From JBHHWH01 sp046756405 (GTDB taxonomy: Bacteria > Actinomycetota > Acidimicrobiia > Spongiisociales > ZC4RG35), in the NCBI GenBank assembly GCA_046756405.1, contig JBHHWH010000007.1, forward strand, positions 1 through 44,917: a DNA stretch of 44,917 nucleotides, given 5' to 3'. The position numbers and the translations under genes were made by a program. The notes beneath the pieces are model-generated. The model ran no database searches, was not told where the DNA came from, and saw nothing but the letters and a program-made list of their open reading frames with translations. Below, piece by piece: positions 23,407 through 32,231 of this stretch; position 1 is the first letter of the stretch, and every line of letters begins with the position of its first letter.

Positions 23407-24624
23407 ATGGGCCAGCGCATCGACGTTCAAGCCACACCCCTGGGAGAGGTCGCGGTGTTCGTCATGGACCGCACCCTCACCGGCCAGGACGGACACTCCT
23501 ACTCCGAGCCTCCGCACGGCCACTCCCCCGCCGATCACCTGGCAAGACGGCTGTTCATCGAAGACGGGGACATAAAGAACGTCTTCATCTCCTCCAACAC
23601 GGTGGTGGTGGACCGAGCCTACCCCTGGGAGGAGGAGTCCCTCGACGCCGCCATCGACGTCATCGCCGACCTGTTCACCCACCACGTGATCGAAAGCCGC
23701 GAGGAAGCCGCAGAGAGGCTGCGGGCACTCCACTACAACGCCACGATCAGCCGTATCCGTGCCCACCACTCGGACTTGTGGGTGCTGTGGGCGAAGCCCG
23801 ACGGGGGGGTGCCCGAGTTCAAGCCAGGCCAGTACACGACTCTGGGGCTCGGCTACTGGGAGGAACGCGTGGACCATGTCAGCGAAGACTTCGAGGAGGA
23901 CCCAGGGCTATGGGAGAAGATGGTCCGTCGCTCCTACTCGGTCTCCAGCTCCATCGTCGACGACGAAGGGAACCTTCTCCCCGCCCGCGGCGACGAGGTG
24001 GAGTTCTATGTAGTGCTGGTCCGCCCCGGCGAGGTGGAGACCCCTGCCCTGACGCCGAGGCTCTTCGCCAAGTCTGAAGGGGACCGCATCTACATGAGTC
24101 GGAAGTTCACCGGCCGCTACACCCTCGACGGAGTGGAGTCCCACCACAATGTGGTCCTGCTGGCCACCGGCACCGGGGAGGCGCCCCACAACGCCATGGT
24201 TGCCGAGCTGCTGCGGCAAGGACACGAGGGAAGAATTCTTGCCGCGGTAACCGTTCGCTACCGAAGCGACCTTGCCTACCTGGAACAACACCAGGTCGTC
24301 CAAGCGAAGTACCCCAACTACACCTATGTCCCGATGACCACTCGGGAACCGGAGAACCTGGGAAACAAGGTCTACATCCAGGACTTCATCCTCTCCGGTG
24401 CCCTCGAAGAGAACCTGGGAGCACCCTTGGACCCCGAGACCACCCACGTCTTCGTGTGCGGCAACCCGAACATGATCGGGCTTCCCAAGTGGGACGAGGA
24501 CGACGTTCCCCACTTCCCGGACCCTCTCGGTGTCTGCCAGATCCTCCACGAGCGCGGCTTTGTGATCGACCACCGCAAGGTGCGTGGCAACGTCCACTAC
24601 GAGGAGTACTGGAAGCTCCAGTAG
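23407..24624 (+). CDS. Nfu/NifU N-domain fused to ferredoxin-NADP+ reductase
   Basis: A 405-residue protein with two parts. Residues about 1-95 resemble the Nfu/NifU N-terminal scaffold domain (H-S-P-A-D-H-L-A-R-R-L-F…I-K-N-V-F-I-S-S-N-T-V-V-V, then W-E-E). The remainder is a ferredoxin-NADP reductase: FAD site R-S-Y-S (175-178), NADP loop G-T-G-E-A-P-H and C-G-N-P-N near the C-terminus, ending E-E-Y-W-K-L-Q. It would pass electrons between NADPH and ferredoxin; the N-domain adds no Cys. ATG 23407 follows TACCTT (23392-23397) by nine bases, so probably leaderless. The 5' reading that overlaps the tRNA is rejected. Confidence 0.82.
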   Translation: MGQRIDVQATPLGEVAVFVMDRTLTGQDGHSYSEPPHGHSPADHLARRLFIEDGDIKNVFISSNTVVVDRAYPWEEESLDAAIDVIADLFTHHVIESREEAAERLRALHYNATISRIRAHHSDLWVLWAKPDGGVPEFKPGQYTTLGLGYWEERVDHVSEDFEEDPGLWEKMVRRSYSVSSSIVDDEGNLLPARGDEVEFYVVLVRPGEVETPALTPRLFAKSEGDRIYMSRKFTGRYTLDGVESHHNVVLLATGTGEAPHNAMVAELLRQGHEGRILAAVTVRYRSDLAYLEQHQVVQAKYPNYTYVPMTTREPENLGNKVYIQDFILSGALEENLGAPLDPETTHVFVCGNPNMIGLPKWDEDDVPHFPDPLGVCQILHERGFVIDHRKVRGNVHYEEYWKLQ

Positions 24625-24673
24625 GGCAGCGCGACATCTCTTCGTCGAAGCGACCACACGGCCGTCGTGACCT

Positions 24674-26950
24674 TCAGGTTCGCGTCTTGAGGCGACGCTG
24701 GGCTTCGGCCACGGCGATGGCGGTCATATTGACCACGTCGGAGACGGAGGCGTCCCGCTGGAGGACGTGGACGGTGGCAGAGAGGCCGTTGAGGATGGGA
24801 CCGATCACCTCGGCGTCCCCGAGCCGGTTCAGCAGCTTGTAGGAGGCGTTGGCCGCCGTCAGGTTGGGGAACACCAGCACGCTCGCCGGGCGTTTCAGCG
24901 GGCCGTCGGGACGGCGGCGTGCGAGCAGCTCCGTCACCACCGCGGTGTCGGCCTGTATCTCCCCGTCGGCGGGCACGTCCGGACGGGCCTGGCGGAAGAG
25001 CTCGACGGCCCTGCGGACCCGCTCCGGCTCCTCGCCCTTGGCCGAACCGAAGTCGGAGTAGCTGATGAACGCCACCCGCGGGTCGCGGTGGAACATCTGC
25101 TCGGCGGTGTCCACCGCCGCCAGGGCGATCTCGGAGAGTTGAGGGGCTGTGGGCTCGATGTTGACGGCGCAGTCGGTGAAGAAGTAGGCATGTCCTGTCA
25201 CCACTACCACATAGGTGGAGGACACAATGGACCGTCCCTCCTCCACTTTGAGCACCTGGAGGGCAGGACGGATCGTCTCCGGATAGAAGGTGGTCAACCC
25301 TCCCAGGAGGGCATCCGCTGCCCGCTCCCTCACCATGAGACAGGCGTACATGTTGGGGTCGGTCACCCGCTCCCGTGCCTCTTCAAGGGTCATACCCCGG
25401 TCGCGACGTATCTCCTCGAGGACCTGGGCGTAGTGCTCCCTCTCCGGAGTCTCGGCAGTCGGGTCGACCACCTCCATGCCTTCGAGGCTGACCCCGGTGG
25501 CTTCGGCGACGCTGCGGATCCTGGCGCCGTCACCGACCAGGATCGGGCTGGCGATGCCCTCGTCGGTGACCCTACGGGCAGCCCGGATGATCCTCGAATC
25601 TCCGGCGTGGGGGTAGGCGACCCGCATCGGCTGGGACCGCGCCTGGATGGTGATGGCGTGGACCAGGGCGTGGGAGGCGGAGAACCGGGTCTGGAGCTGG
25701 TCCCGGTAGGCGTCGAAGTCCTCGATGGGATCGCGGGCCAGGCCCTCCCTCACCGCTGCCTCCGCCACCGCCGGGGCCACAGTCCACAGCACCCGCGGGT
25801 CGAAGGGCTTAGGGATCAGGTACTCGGGTCCGAAGGAGAGCTGGTCGAGGTCGTAGGCCTGCAGCACCGACTCGGGCACCGGCTCCCGGGCGAGACCCGC
25901 CAGGGCATGGGCAGCGGCGATCTTCATCGCCTCCGACACTCCCCGCGACCGCACATCGAGAGCCCCCCGGAAGATGAAGGGAAACCCGAGTACGTTGTTG
26001 ACCTGGTTGGGGTAGTCGCTGCGGCCGGTGGCCATGATCACGTCGGGCCGGGCGGCCTTGGCGTCCTCGTAGGGGATCTCAGGATCGGGGTTGGCCAGGG
26101 CGAAGACGATGGGCTGGTCGGCCATCGACTTGATCATCTCCGGGGTGACCGTGTTCGCCACCGAGACCCCCACCATGGCGTCGGCGCCCTTCAGGGCGTC
26201 GGCCAGGGTCCGGGCCCCGGTCTCTACGGCGAACTGCTGCTTGATCTCGTTCAGGTCGTCCCGTCCGGAGTGGATCACCCCCTGGGAGTCGACCATGAGG
26301 ACGTTGGCCGGGTCGACGCCCAGTTCGATGAAGAACCGGGCCGAGGCCACGCCGGCAGCCCCGGCGCCTATGAACACCACCCGGGTTTGGGAGATGTCAC
26401 GGTGGGTCAGTTCGACGGCGTTGAGAAAGGCGGCACCACCGATGATGGCGGTGCCGTGCTGATCGTCGTGGAAGACTGGTATGTCCAGTTTTCTCCTCAG
26501 GGTGTCCTCGATGTAGAAGCATTCCGGAGCTTTGATGTCCTCCAGGTTGATGCCCCCCACCGTGGGCGCCAGCATCTCGCAGAACCGGATGATGTCCTCG
26601 GGCTCGGTGGCGTCGATCTCGAGGTCGAAGACGTCGATGTCGGCGAACCTCTTGAAGAGGACCGCCTTGCCCTCCATGACCGGCTTCCCGGCGAGGGGTC
26701 CAATGTTGCCCAGGCCGAGGACCGCGCTCCCGTTGGACACCACCGCCACCAGGTTCCCCCGGTTGGTGTAGCGGAAGGCAGCCTCCGGGTCGTCGGCGAT
26801 GACGAGACAAGGCTCGGCCACGCCGGGCGTGTAGGCGAGGCTGAGGTCGGACTGGGACGCTGTCGGCTTCGTGGAGCGGATCTCGATCTTCCCTGGTCGG
26901 GGCTTCTCGTGATACTCCAGAGCCTCGGAGAAGGTGTCTCGCTTCGCCAT
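24674..26950 (-). CDS. maeB: NADP-dependent malic enzyme with C-terminal phosphotransacetylase-like domain
   Basis: A 758-residue protein of the MaeB type. Residues 1 to about 430 are malic enzyme: Y in S-L-A-Y-T-P-G-V-A, G-N-L-V-A-V-V-S-N-G-S-A-V-L-G-L-G-N-I-G and P-V-F-H-D-D-Q-H-G-T-A near 170-180. From about 440 to the end is a phosphate acetyltransferase-like domain (A-Y-P-H-A-G-D, then C-A-V-N-I-E-P). It decarboxylates malate to pyruvate with NADP; the second domain usually lacks enzyme activity and senses acetyl-CoA. ATG 26950 follows TAGGGT (26957-26962, minus strand) by six bases, so likely leaderless. Confidence 0.94.
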   Translation of the reverse strand: MAKRDTFSEALEYHEKPRPGKIEIRSTKPTASQSDLSLAYTPGVAEPCLVIADDPEAAFRYTNRGNLVAVVSNGSAVLGLGNIGPLAGKPVMEGKAVLFKRFADIDVFDLEIDATEPEDIIRFCEMLAPTVGGINLEDIKAPECFYIEDTLRRKLDIPVFHDDQHGTAIIGGAAFLNAVELTHRDISQTRVVFIGAGAAGVASARFFIELGVDPANVLMVDSQGVIHSGRDDLNEIKQQFAVETGARTLADALKGADAMVGVSVANTVTPEMIKSMADQPIVFALANPDPEIPYEDAKAARPDVIMATGRSDYPNQVNNVLGFPFIFRGALDVRSRGVSEAMKIAAAHALAGLAREPVPESVLQAYDLDQLSFGPEYLIPKPFDPRVLWTVAPAVAEAAVREGLARDPIEDFDAYRDQLQTRFSASHALVHAITIQARSQPMRVAYPHAGDSRIIRAARRVTDEGIASPILVGDGARIRSVAEATGVSLEGMEVVDPTAETPEREHYAQVLEEIRRDRGMTLEEARERVTDPNMYACLMVRERAADALLGGLTTFYPETIRPALQVLKVEEGRSIVSSTYVVVVTGHAYFFTDCAVNIEPTAPQLSEIALAAVDTAEQMFHRDPRVAFISYSDFGSAKGEEPERVRRAVELFRQARPDVPADGEIQADTAVVTELLARRRPDGPLKRPASVLVFPNLTAANASYKLLNRLGDAEVIGPILNGLSATVHVLQRDASVSDVVNMTAIAVAEAQRRLKTRT

Positions 26951-27030
26951 GGTGGAACCCTAGGAGATCGCGGCCGTAGTTCAGATTTCGGGGTCGCCGT
27001 TGGTGCGGTTTGGTGCGAGAATTGGGGTAG

Positions 27031-27339
27031 ATGCTCGAAAGGTCGCTACCCATCTCCAAGACCAACGGATACAAAGTGATGAGTGGCTGGCGAGTCGGCC
27101 ATGCCCCCGAAGAGGCCACCACCAGCTCCGGACTGCTCGTACCGGTCGGCACCAAGGACGGCAACGACGCCCTGGCCCTCGTCGACGTGCAGACCAGCCA
27201 GCGCTTCTGGGCAGTGCCCACAGGTGCCTGGCGCTTCATATGGCCTCCGACGGGCCAGCCGGTCATCGCCGTGCGTGAGTCGCAGATCATCGCCGAGGAG
27301 GAGATCGAACACGTAGCCGATGAGGGGCAGTACCTCTGA
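27031..27339 (+). CDS. Conserved-looking hypothetical protein, about 102 residues
   Basis: ATG 27031 gives 102 codons with normal codon use. The protein contains G-W-R-V-G-H, G-L-L-V-P-V-G-T-K-D-G-N-D-A and W-R-F-I-W-P-P-T-G-Q-P-V-I, with an acidic C-terminus (E-E-E-I-E-H-V-A-D-E-G-Q-Y-L). No domain is recognised. GAGAAT, part of TGCGAGAAT (extended -10 style), lies eight bases before the ATG. It is divergent from maeB and 58 bases before hflX, which could be cotranscribed. Confidence 0.62.
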   Translation: MLERSLPISKTNGYKVMSGWRVGHAPEEATTSSGLLVPVGTKDGNDALALVDVQTSQRFWAVPTGAWRFIWPPTGQPVIAVRESQIIAEEEIEHVADEGQYL

Positions 27340-27397
27340 GGGTGGGAAAACATCCCGCATCGGGTATCGGTCCCGGCGAACATGGGGCCCTGAGCCC

Positions 27398-28705
27398 ATG
27401 AGCCAAGAACACGTTTCCCGGCGGCGCCGCCGCCTCACCGCCACCGTCACCGACGTCGAAGTCGCCGTTCAGAGGGCGTTCCTCGTCGGTGTGGTTCTCC
27501 CCGGTGACGACCCGCAGGCCGAGCAGCGGTCCCTGGAGGAACTGGCCCTCCTCACCGACACCGCCGGGTCCGAACCCGTGGACTGGGAGCTGGTGAAACG
27601 AATCCGGATCGAGGCGGCCACTTTCATCGGGTCGGGGAAGGCCCGAGAGCTGGCCGCCCTCACCTCGGCCCTCGACATCGACGTCGTGGTCTTCGACCAG
27701 TCCCTCACCCCCGCCCAGCAACGCAACCTTCAGGAGATCTTCGGCTGCGACGTCGTCGACCGGGAGGCCCTGATTCTGGATATCTTCGCCCAGCACGCCA
27801 CCTCCAAGGTGGGCGCCCTTCAGGTCGAGCTGGCCCTGCTGCGTTACCACCTCCCCCGGCTGCGCGGAAAGGGCAAGAGCCTCTCCCAACAGGCCGGTGG
27901 TATCGGCACCAGAGGACCCGGGGAGACCAAGCTGGAAACGGACCGCCGGCGCATCCTCGCTCGGATCTCGATGCTGAAAGACCAACTGAAGGAGACTGCC
28001 CGACACCAGGAGACCCAGCGGAAACGTCGCCGCGGCTCGGGCATCCCCGAGATAGCCATCGTCGGCTACACCAACGCCGGCAAGTCCACCCTGCTCAACG
28101 CCCTCACCGAGGCCGGAGCATTGGTGGAAGACCGGCTGTTCGCCACCCTCGACCCCAAGGTGCGCCGCCTTGAACTACCCGGGGGACGGCCAGTCCTGGT
28201 GGCCGACACCGTCGGTTTCGTCCGCCGGCTCCCCCACGGTCTCGTCGAGGCCTTCCGCTCCACCCTCGCCGAGGCCGCTGAAGCCGATCTGCTGGTCCAT
28301 CTGGTCGACGGAACCGACGACGACCCCGCTGGCCAGGTGGCGGCGGTGCGGGAGGTCCTCGAGGAGATCGGCGCCGACCGGGTTCCCGAACTGCTGGTGG
28401 TCAACAAGACCGACGCCATGGGCGAGACCGCAAGAGAGCGACTCGCCAACGTCTACTCCGACGCGGTTTTCATCTCCGCTCTCGAAGGGGAAGGTCTCGA
28501 CACCCTCCTGGAGAGGGTCGGCGTTGAGATCAGCCGCCGGATGGTCACCCTCTCCCTCAGTGTCCCCTACGACCGCGGTGACGTGGTAGCGGCCGCCCAC
28601 CGTGTCGGCGAGGTAATCGAAGAGAAACACGACGAGGCGGGCACGGTGCTCGACGTCCGGGTACCCCTTGCCGATCAGGAGCGGTTCGCCGAGTTCGCCC
28701 GCTAG
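27398..28705 (+). CDS. hflX: GTPase HflX
   Basis: A 435-residue ribosome-associated GTPase that splits stalled 70S ribosomes. After the HflX N-terminal domain come G-G-I-G-T-R-G-P-G-E-T-K-L-E-T-D-R-R, then the G domain: G1 G-Y-T-N-A-G-K-S-T, G3 D-T-V-G-F, G4 N-K-T-D. ATG 27398 is preferred over the earlier in-frame 27320, which adds 26 unconserved residues. The gene converges on ppgK seven bases away, with no visible terminator between them. Confidence 0.95.
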   Translation: MSQEHVSRRRRRLTATVTDVEVAVQRAFLVGVVLPGDDPQAEQRSLEELALLTDTAGSEPVDWELVKRIRIEAATFIGSGKARELAALTSALDIDVVVFDQSLTPAQQRNLQEIFGCDVVDREALILDIFAQHATSKVGALQVELALLRYHLPRLRGKGKSLSQQAGGIGTRGPGETKLETDRRRILARISMLKDQLKETARHQETQRKRRRGSGIPEIAIVGYTNAGKSTLLNALTEAGALVEDRLFATLDPKVRRLELPGGRPVLVADTVGFVRRLPHGLVEAFRSTLAEAAEADLLVHLVDGTDDDPAGQVAAVREVLEEIGADRVPELLVVNKTDAMGETARERLANVYSDAVFISALEGEGLDTLLERVGVEISRRMVTLSLSVPYDRGDVVAAAHRVGEVIEEKHDEAGTVLDVRVPLADQERFAEFAR

Positions 28706-28712
28706 AGGTGGA

Positions 28713-29447
28713 TCACTCGACCAGCGTGGCCGCACCTACGATGCCGGCGTTGTTGGCGGCCTGGGCCCTCACCGCTGGCAGGTCGGGGTCGATCCGATGG
28801 GAGAACTTCTCCCACTTACGAGCCACCCCGCCGCTCACCACCATCAGGTTGGGATTGAAGAGGGTGTTGACGTGGGTGAGGAAACGGTTGACCCGATCCC
28901 CCCACTCGTCCCAACCGACACCGTCCCGTTTACGGGCGCTGGCGGAGAAGTAGGACTCGGCGGGACGGTGACCGTCCAGTTCCAACTGGCCCAGCTCCAC
29001 GTTGGGCAGCAACCGGCCATCGAGAAGGAAACCACTTCCGATCCCGCTCCCGAAGGTGAGGAGGATCACCAGACCTTGGACGCCGCGGGCGGCACCGTAA
29101 CGGTGCTCCCCGAGAGCCGCGGCATCGGCGTCGTTGATCACGGCGACTTCGACGCCGGCGGCATCGCTGAACGCCTCCACCGCGTTGAGGCCGATCCACG
29201 ACTTGTGGATGTGGTTGGCGGTCCACACCGTCCCTTCGACCACCACGGCGGGAAACCCGATGCCGATCGGACCGTCATAGCCCACTGTCGAGGCCAGCTT
29301 TGCCACCATCTCCCCCATCTCGGTCGGAGCGACCGGCTCGGGAGTGGCCATCCTGATCCGTTCCGAGATTAAGGCACCGTCGTCGAGGTCGACGACGGCT
29401 CCCTTGATCCCGGATCCACCTATGTCGATTCCTAGTCGCTCTCCCAT
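28713..29447 (-). CDS. ppgK: Polyphosphate glucokinase (ROK family)
   Basis: A 244-residue ROK-type kinase that phosphorylates glucose with polyphosphate (or ATP). Motifs: G-I-D-I-G-G-S-G-I-K-G at the N-terminus, K-S-W-I-G, N-D-A-D-A-A-A-L-G-E in the glucose site, L-T-F-G-S-G-I-G-S-G, and a C-terminal S-G-G-V-A-R-K. K-S-W-I-G and N-D-A-D-A match mycobacterial PpgK closely. ATG 29447 follows TAGCCT (29457-29462, minus strand) by nine bases. Next to a 6-phosphogluconate dehydrogenase gene, so both feed the pentose phosphate pathway, though on opposite strands. Confidence 0.92.
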   Translation of the reverse strand: MGERLGIDIGGSGIKGAVVDLDDGALISERIRMATPEPVAPTEMGEMVAKLASTVGYDGPIGIGFPAVVVEGTVWTANHIHKSWIGLNAVEAFSDAAGVEVAVINDADAAALGEHRYGAARGVQGLVILLTFGSGIGSGFLLDGRLLPNVELGQLELDGHRPAESYFSASARKRDGVGWDEWGDRVNRFLTHVNTLFNPNLMVVSGGVARKWEKFSHRIDPDLPAVRAQAANNAGIVGAATLVE

Positions 29448-29725
29448 GCTCCGGGCAGGCTAGAGGTTCGTGACCCGGAACCGGAGGGTCACAGCGCCGC
29501 CACCGCATCGTCGGTGGTGAACACGGCGCCGGCGATGAAGCCCAATCTGACCAGTGCCGCCCGGCTGGACAGCCTCCAAGAAGCCCAAAGGCGGTATCGT
29601 CGGCCGGTGCTCCAGGCGAAACTCCTCCACGGCGTTGTAGTCGAGCCCCGCTCGGAAAGACCCATCGAAATTCGAACGGGCCAGCTCCTTGCGCCCATGT
29701 CGGCTCCGATGCCCGGAGTTTCACA
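29448..29725. other. 278-base intergenic region, ppgK to gnd
   Basis: Only short, conflicting frames occur on both strands (for example 71 codons plus and 83 codons minus) with no clear start signals. The minus frames read partly like protein over their last 30 codons, so a decayed gene is possible but not shown. It holds the ppgK -10 (29457-29462) and probably the gnd promoter. Confidence 0.4.
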
Positions 29726-31153
29726 GTGAGCCGCCCTCAAGGGGAGATCGGCGTGGTCGGGCTCGGGGTGATGGGAGCCAACCTGGCGTTGAACCTGGCC
29801 GAATCGGGGCGGAGGGTGGCGGTCTTCAACCGCACCACCTCGGTCACAGAGGAGTTCATGAAGGGCGAGGCCGGAGACTTCGACATCCGGGGAGCCACCA
29901 CTTACGACGAGCTTGTCGGACTCCTCAGCTCGCCCCGGGTGATCCTGCTGATGGTGAAGGCGGGCAGGTCCGTAGATGCGGTGATAGCCGACCTGGTTCC
30001 GCTTCTCGATCGGGGCGACATCATCATCGACGGAGGAAACTCCCTCTACACCGATACCGCGCGCCGCCAGGCCGAGCTCGCCCCCCGGGGGATACGGTTC
30101 GTCGGCATGGGGGTGTCAGGGGGCGAAGAGGGGGCCCGCCACGGCCCGTCGCTGATGCCCGGCGGGGATCCCGAAGCATGGCCGTTCATCGCCGACATGC
30201 TCCAGGGAATAGCCGCCCGGGCGCCCGACGGAACCCCCACCGTGGACTGGCTGGGCCCCGGCGGCGCGGGGCACTTCGTCAAGATGGTCCACAACGGCAT
30301 CGAATACGGGGACATGCAGGTGATAGCCGAGGCCTACGACCTGCTGCGGCGCGGGCTGGGGGTCGAGCCCGGGGAGATGGCTCAGATCTTCGCCTCATGG
30401 AACCAGGGACGGCTGAAGTCGTATCTGATCGAGATCACCTCGGCGATCCTCGACACCACCGAAGACGGCAGGCCCCTCGTGGACCTGATCCTCGACGCCG
30501 CCGGCCAGAAAGGCACCGGCAAGTGGACGGTTATCGCCTCAATGGACCTGGCCCAGGCGACCACGCTCGTGGCCGAGGCGGTCTACGCCCGGATCGTCAG
30601 CTCCGATCCTGACCGTCGCGGCCGGGTGGCGCAGATCTACGACTCACCGATCGGCAATCTCGAGGGAGTGGACGTCGGCGATGTCGAAGCTTCCCTCTAC
30701 GCCTCCAAGATCGTCTCCTACGCCCAGGGCTTCCGGCTGATGAGGGCAGCCTCGGAGGAGTTCGGTTGGGACCTGGACCTGGGCACGGTGGCTTCTCTCT
30801 GGCGGGCAGGATGCATCATCCGCGCCGCCTTCCTCGAGGACATCACTGCCGCCTACCGCACCAACCCGGAACTCGAAGATCTCCTGGAAGAGCCGTTCTT
30901 CGCCGACGCCATCAAGTCCGCCCTGGCCTCGTGGAGGCGGGTGGTCACCGGAGCGGTCCGGGCCGGCATCCCCGTACCCGCCTACGCCAGCGCCTTGACC
31001 TACTTCGACGCGCTGCGTTCTCACCGTCTCCCCGCCAACCTCATCCAAGCCCAGCGCGACTTCTTCGGCGCCCACACCTTCGAGCGGGTCGACCGGCCCC
31101 GAGGTGAGTTCTTCCACCAAAATTGGGAGACAGACTCCGACCAGGATCGATAG
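29726..31153 (+). CDS. gnd: 6-phosphogluconate dehydrogenase (decarboxylating)
   Basis: A 475-residue pentose phosphate enzyme converting 6-phosphogluconate to ribulose-5-phosphate with NADP. The nucleotide fold starts G-L-G-V-M-G-A-N-L-A-L-N; D-I-I-I-D-G-G-N-S-L-Y and V-K-M-V-H-N-G-I-E-Y-G-D-M-Q mark the catalytic region; the C-terminus R-D-F-F-G-A-H-T-F-E-R is typical of the full-length dimeric form. GTG 29726 has GGAG about seven bases upstream. The tandem GNAT gene follows closely. Confidence 0.96.
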   Translation: MSRPQGEIGVVGLGVMGANLALNLAESGRRVAVFNRTTSVTEEFMKGEAGDFDIRGATTYDELVGLLSSPRVILLMVKAGRSVDAVIADLVPLLDRGDIIIDGGNSLYTDTARRQAELAPRGIRFVGMGVSGGEEGARHGPSLMPGGDPEAWPFIADMLQGIAARAPDGTPTVDWLGPGGAGHFVKMVHNGIEYGDMQVIAEAYDLLRRGLGVEPGEMAQIFASWNQGRLKSYLIEITSAILDTTEDGRPLVDLILDAAGQKGTGKWTVIASMDLAQATTLVAEAVYARIVSSDPDRRGRVAQIYDSPIGNLEGVDVGDVEASLYASKIVSYAQGFRLMRAASEEFGWDLDLGTVASLWRAGCIIRAAFLEDITAAYRTNPELEDLLEEPFFADAIKSALASWRRVVTGAVRAGIPVPAYASALTYFDALRSHRLPANLIQAQRDFFGAHTFERVDRPRGEFFHQNWETDSDQDR

Positions 31154-31181
31154 GCTCGCTCCTCCCAACGGAGGAAATCCC

Positions 31182-32231
31182 ATGGCTATGGCCCAACTCG
31201 GGTACAGCCTCGAAGAAATCGAGATGGACCAACTCAGCCGCCAAGAGCTTCAGGCCGTCACCGAGCTGATCAACGAGGTGAGCCACGAAAGGGAGCCGCG
31301 TCACACCGACCTGACAGCCGAGGAAGTCCTCCTCTTCTCGCGGCGGCCCGGCAGCGTCTCTCGTCGATACGTGGCGTGGGACGCCAAGGGCCGGCCCGTG
31401 GCCATCCTCGACACCCGGTACTCCGATGACGGGACCAACCCCCACATCCTGCATACATCCATCAGCGTCCGCCCTGACTGCAGGAGGCAGGGCGTCGGCT
31501 CGGAACTCCTCGCCAAGACGGTTGAGGGCTGTCGTGAACTGGAGCGCACGACGCTATCCGGGAGCGTATTCGACACTGTTCCACCTGCCCAGGCCTTCGC
31601 CGATGTGGTGGGGGCTCGGACAGTTCTGGAGATGCACATGAACACCGTCCGCGTCGCCGATCTGCCGATCGACCTGCTCCGTACCTGGGAAGAGCAGGGA
31701 CCCAGCCGGGCCCCTGGTTACTCGGTAACCCTCATCGAGGGTGCCTACCCCGAGGAGTTGCTCGAAGGTATGGCCCACCTGTACCACGTGCTGGAACGGG
31801 ACATGCCCTCACCTGAAGGGTTCGAAGCCCGGGAGTACACACCGGAGCTGGTTACCGAGTTCATGGAGATGTTCCTCCAGGGCGCAGACCTGCTCACCTC
31901 GGTGGCCGTTCACAACGAGAGCGGAGAAGTGGCGGGGATGAGCCAGATCGGACGGCGTAAGACCGACCCGGTCACCTGGTTCGTGAGCACCACGATGGTG
32001 GATCCGGCCCACCGCGGCCATGCCCTGGGGAAATGGGTAAAGGCCCAGGTCACTCTGGCTGCCCTGAACCGCTGGCCCGGTGGCGAGTACATCGAAACCG
32101 GCAACGCCTTCACCAACGAGGCCATGTTGGGCATCAACCATGCCATGGGGTTCCGTCACGAGTACACCATGGCCTGGGTGGAGGTCGATGTGGATCGAGT
32201 GGAGTCCTACCTAGCCACCCGAACGGGTTAG
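31182..32231 (+). CDS. Tandem-domain GNAT acetyltransferase
   Basis: A 349-residue protein with two GNAT folds, N-terminal with S-I-S-V-R-P-D-C-R-R-Q-G-V-G-S-E-L-L and C-terminal with T-M-V-D-P-A-H-R-G-H-A-L-G-K-W-V-K. Both keep an R-x-x-G-x-G/A-type acetyl-CoA loop. It recalls mycothiol synthase MshD in layout, but the key MshD motifs are not obvious, and no mycothiol genes are near. ATG 31182 has GGAGG eight bases upstream; the longer reading into gnd is rejected. Its 3' end overlaps serB by four bases. Confidence 0.87.
   Translation: MAMAQLGYSLEEIEMDQLSRQELQAVTELINEVSHEREPRHTDLTAEEVLLFSRRPGSVSRRYVAWDAKGRPVAILDTRYSDDGTNPHILHTSISVRPDCRRQGVGSELLAKTVEGCRELERTTLSGSVFDTVPPAQAFADVVGARTVLEMHMNTVRVADLPIDLLRTWEEQGPSRAPGYSVTLIEGAYPEELLEGMAHLYHVLERDMPSPEGFEAREYTPELVTEFMEMFLQGADLLTSVAVHNESGEVAGMSQIGRRKTDPVTWFVSTTMVDPAHRGHALGKWVKAQVTLAALNRWPGGEYIETGNAFTNEAMLGINHAMGFRHEYTMAWVEVDVDRVESYLATRTG

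Noticed and set aside
24767..27079. 770-codon open frame opposite maeB
   Set aside because: Antisense shadow of a strongly conserved malic enzyme gene; no start signal or domain.
29489..29740. Minus-strand 83-codon frame between ppgK and gnd
   Set aside because: Only the last 30 codons look protein-like; overlaps gnd start and lacks a ribosome site. Kept as unresolved spacer.
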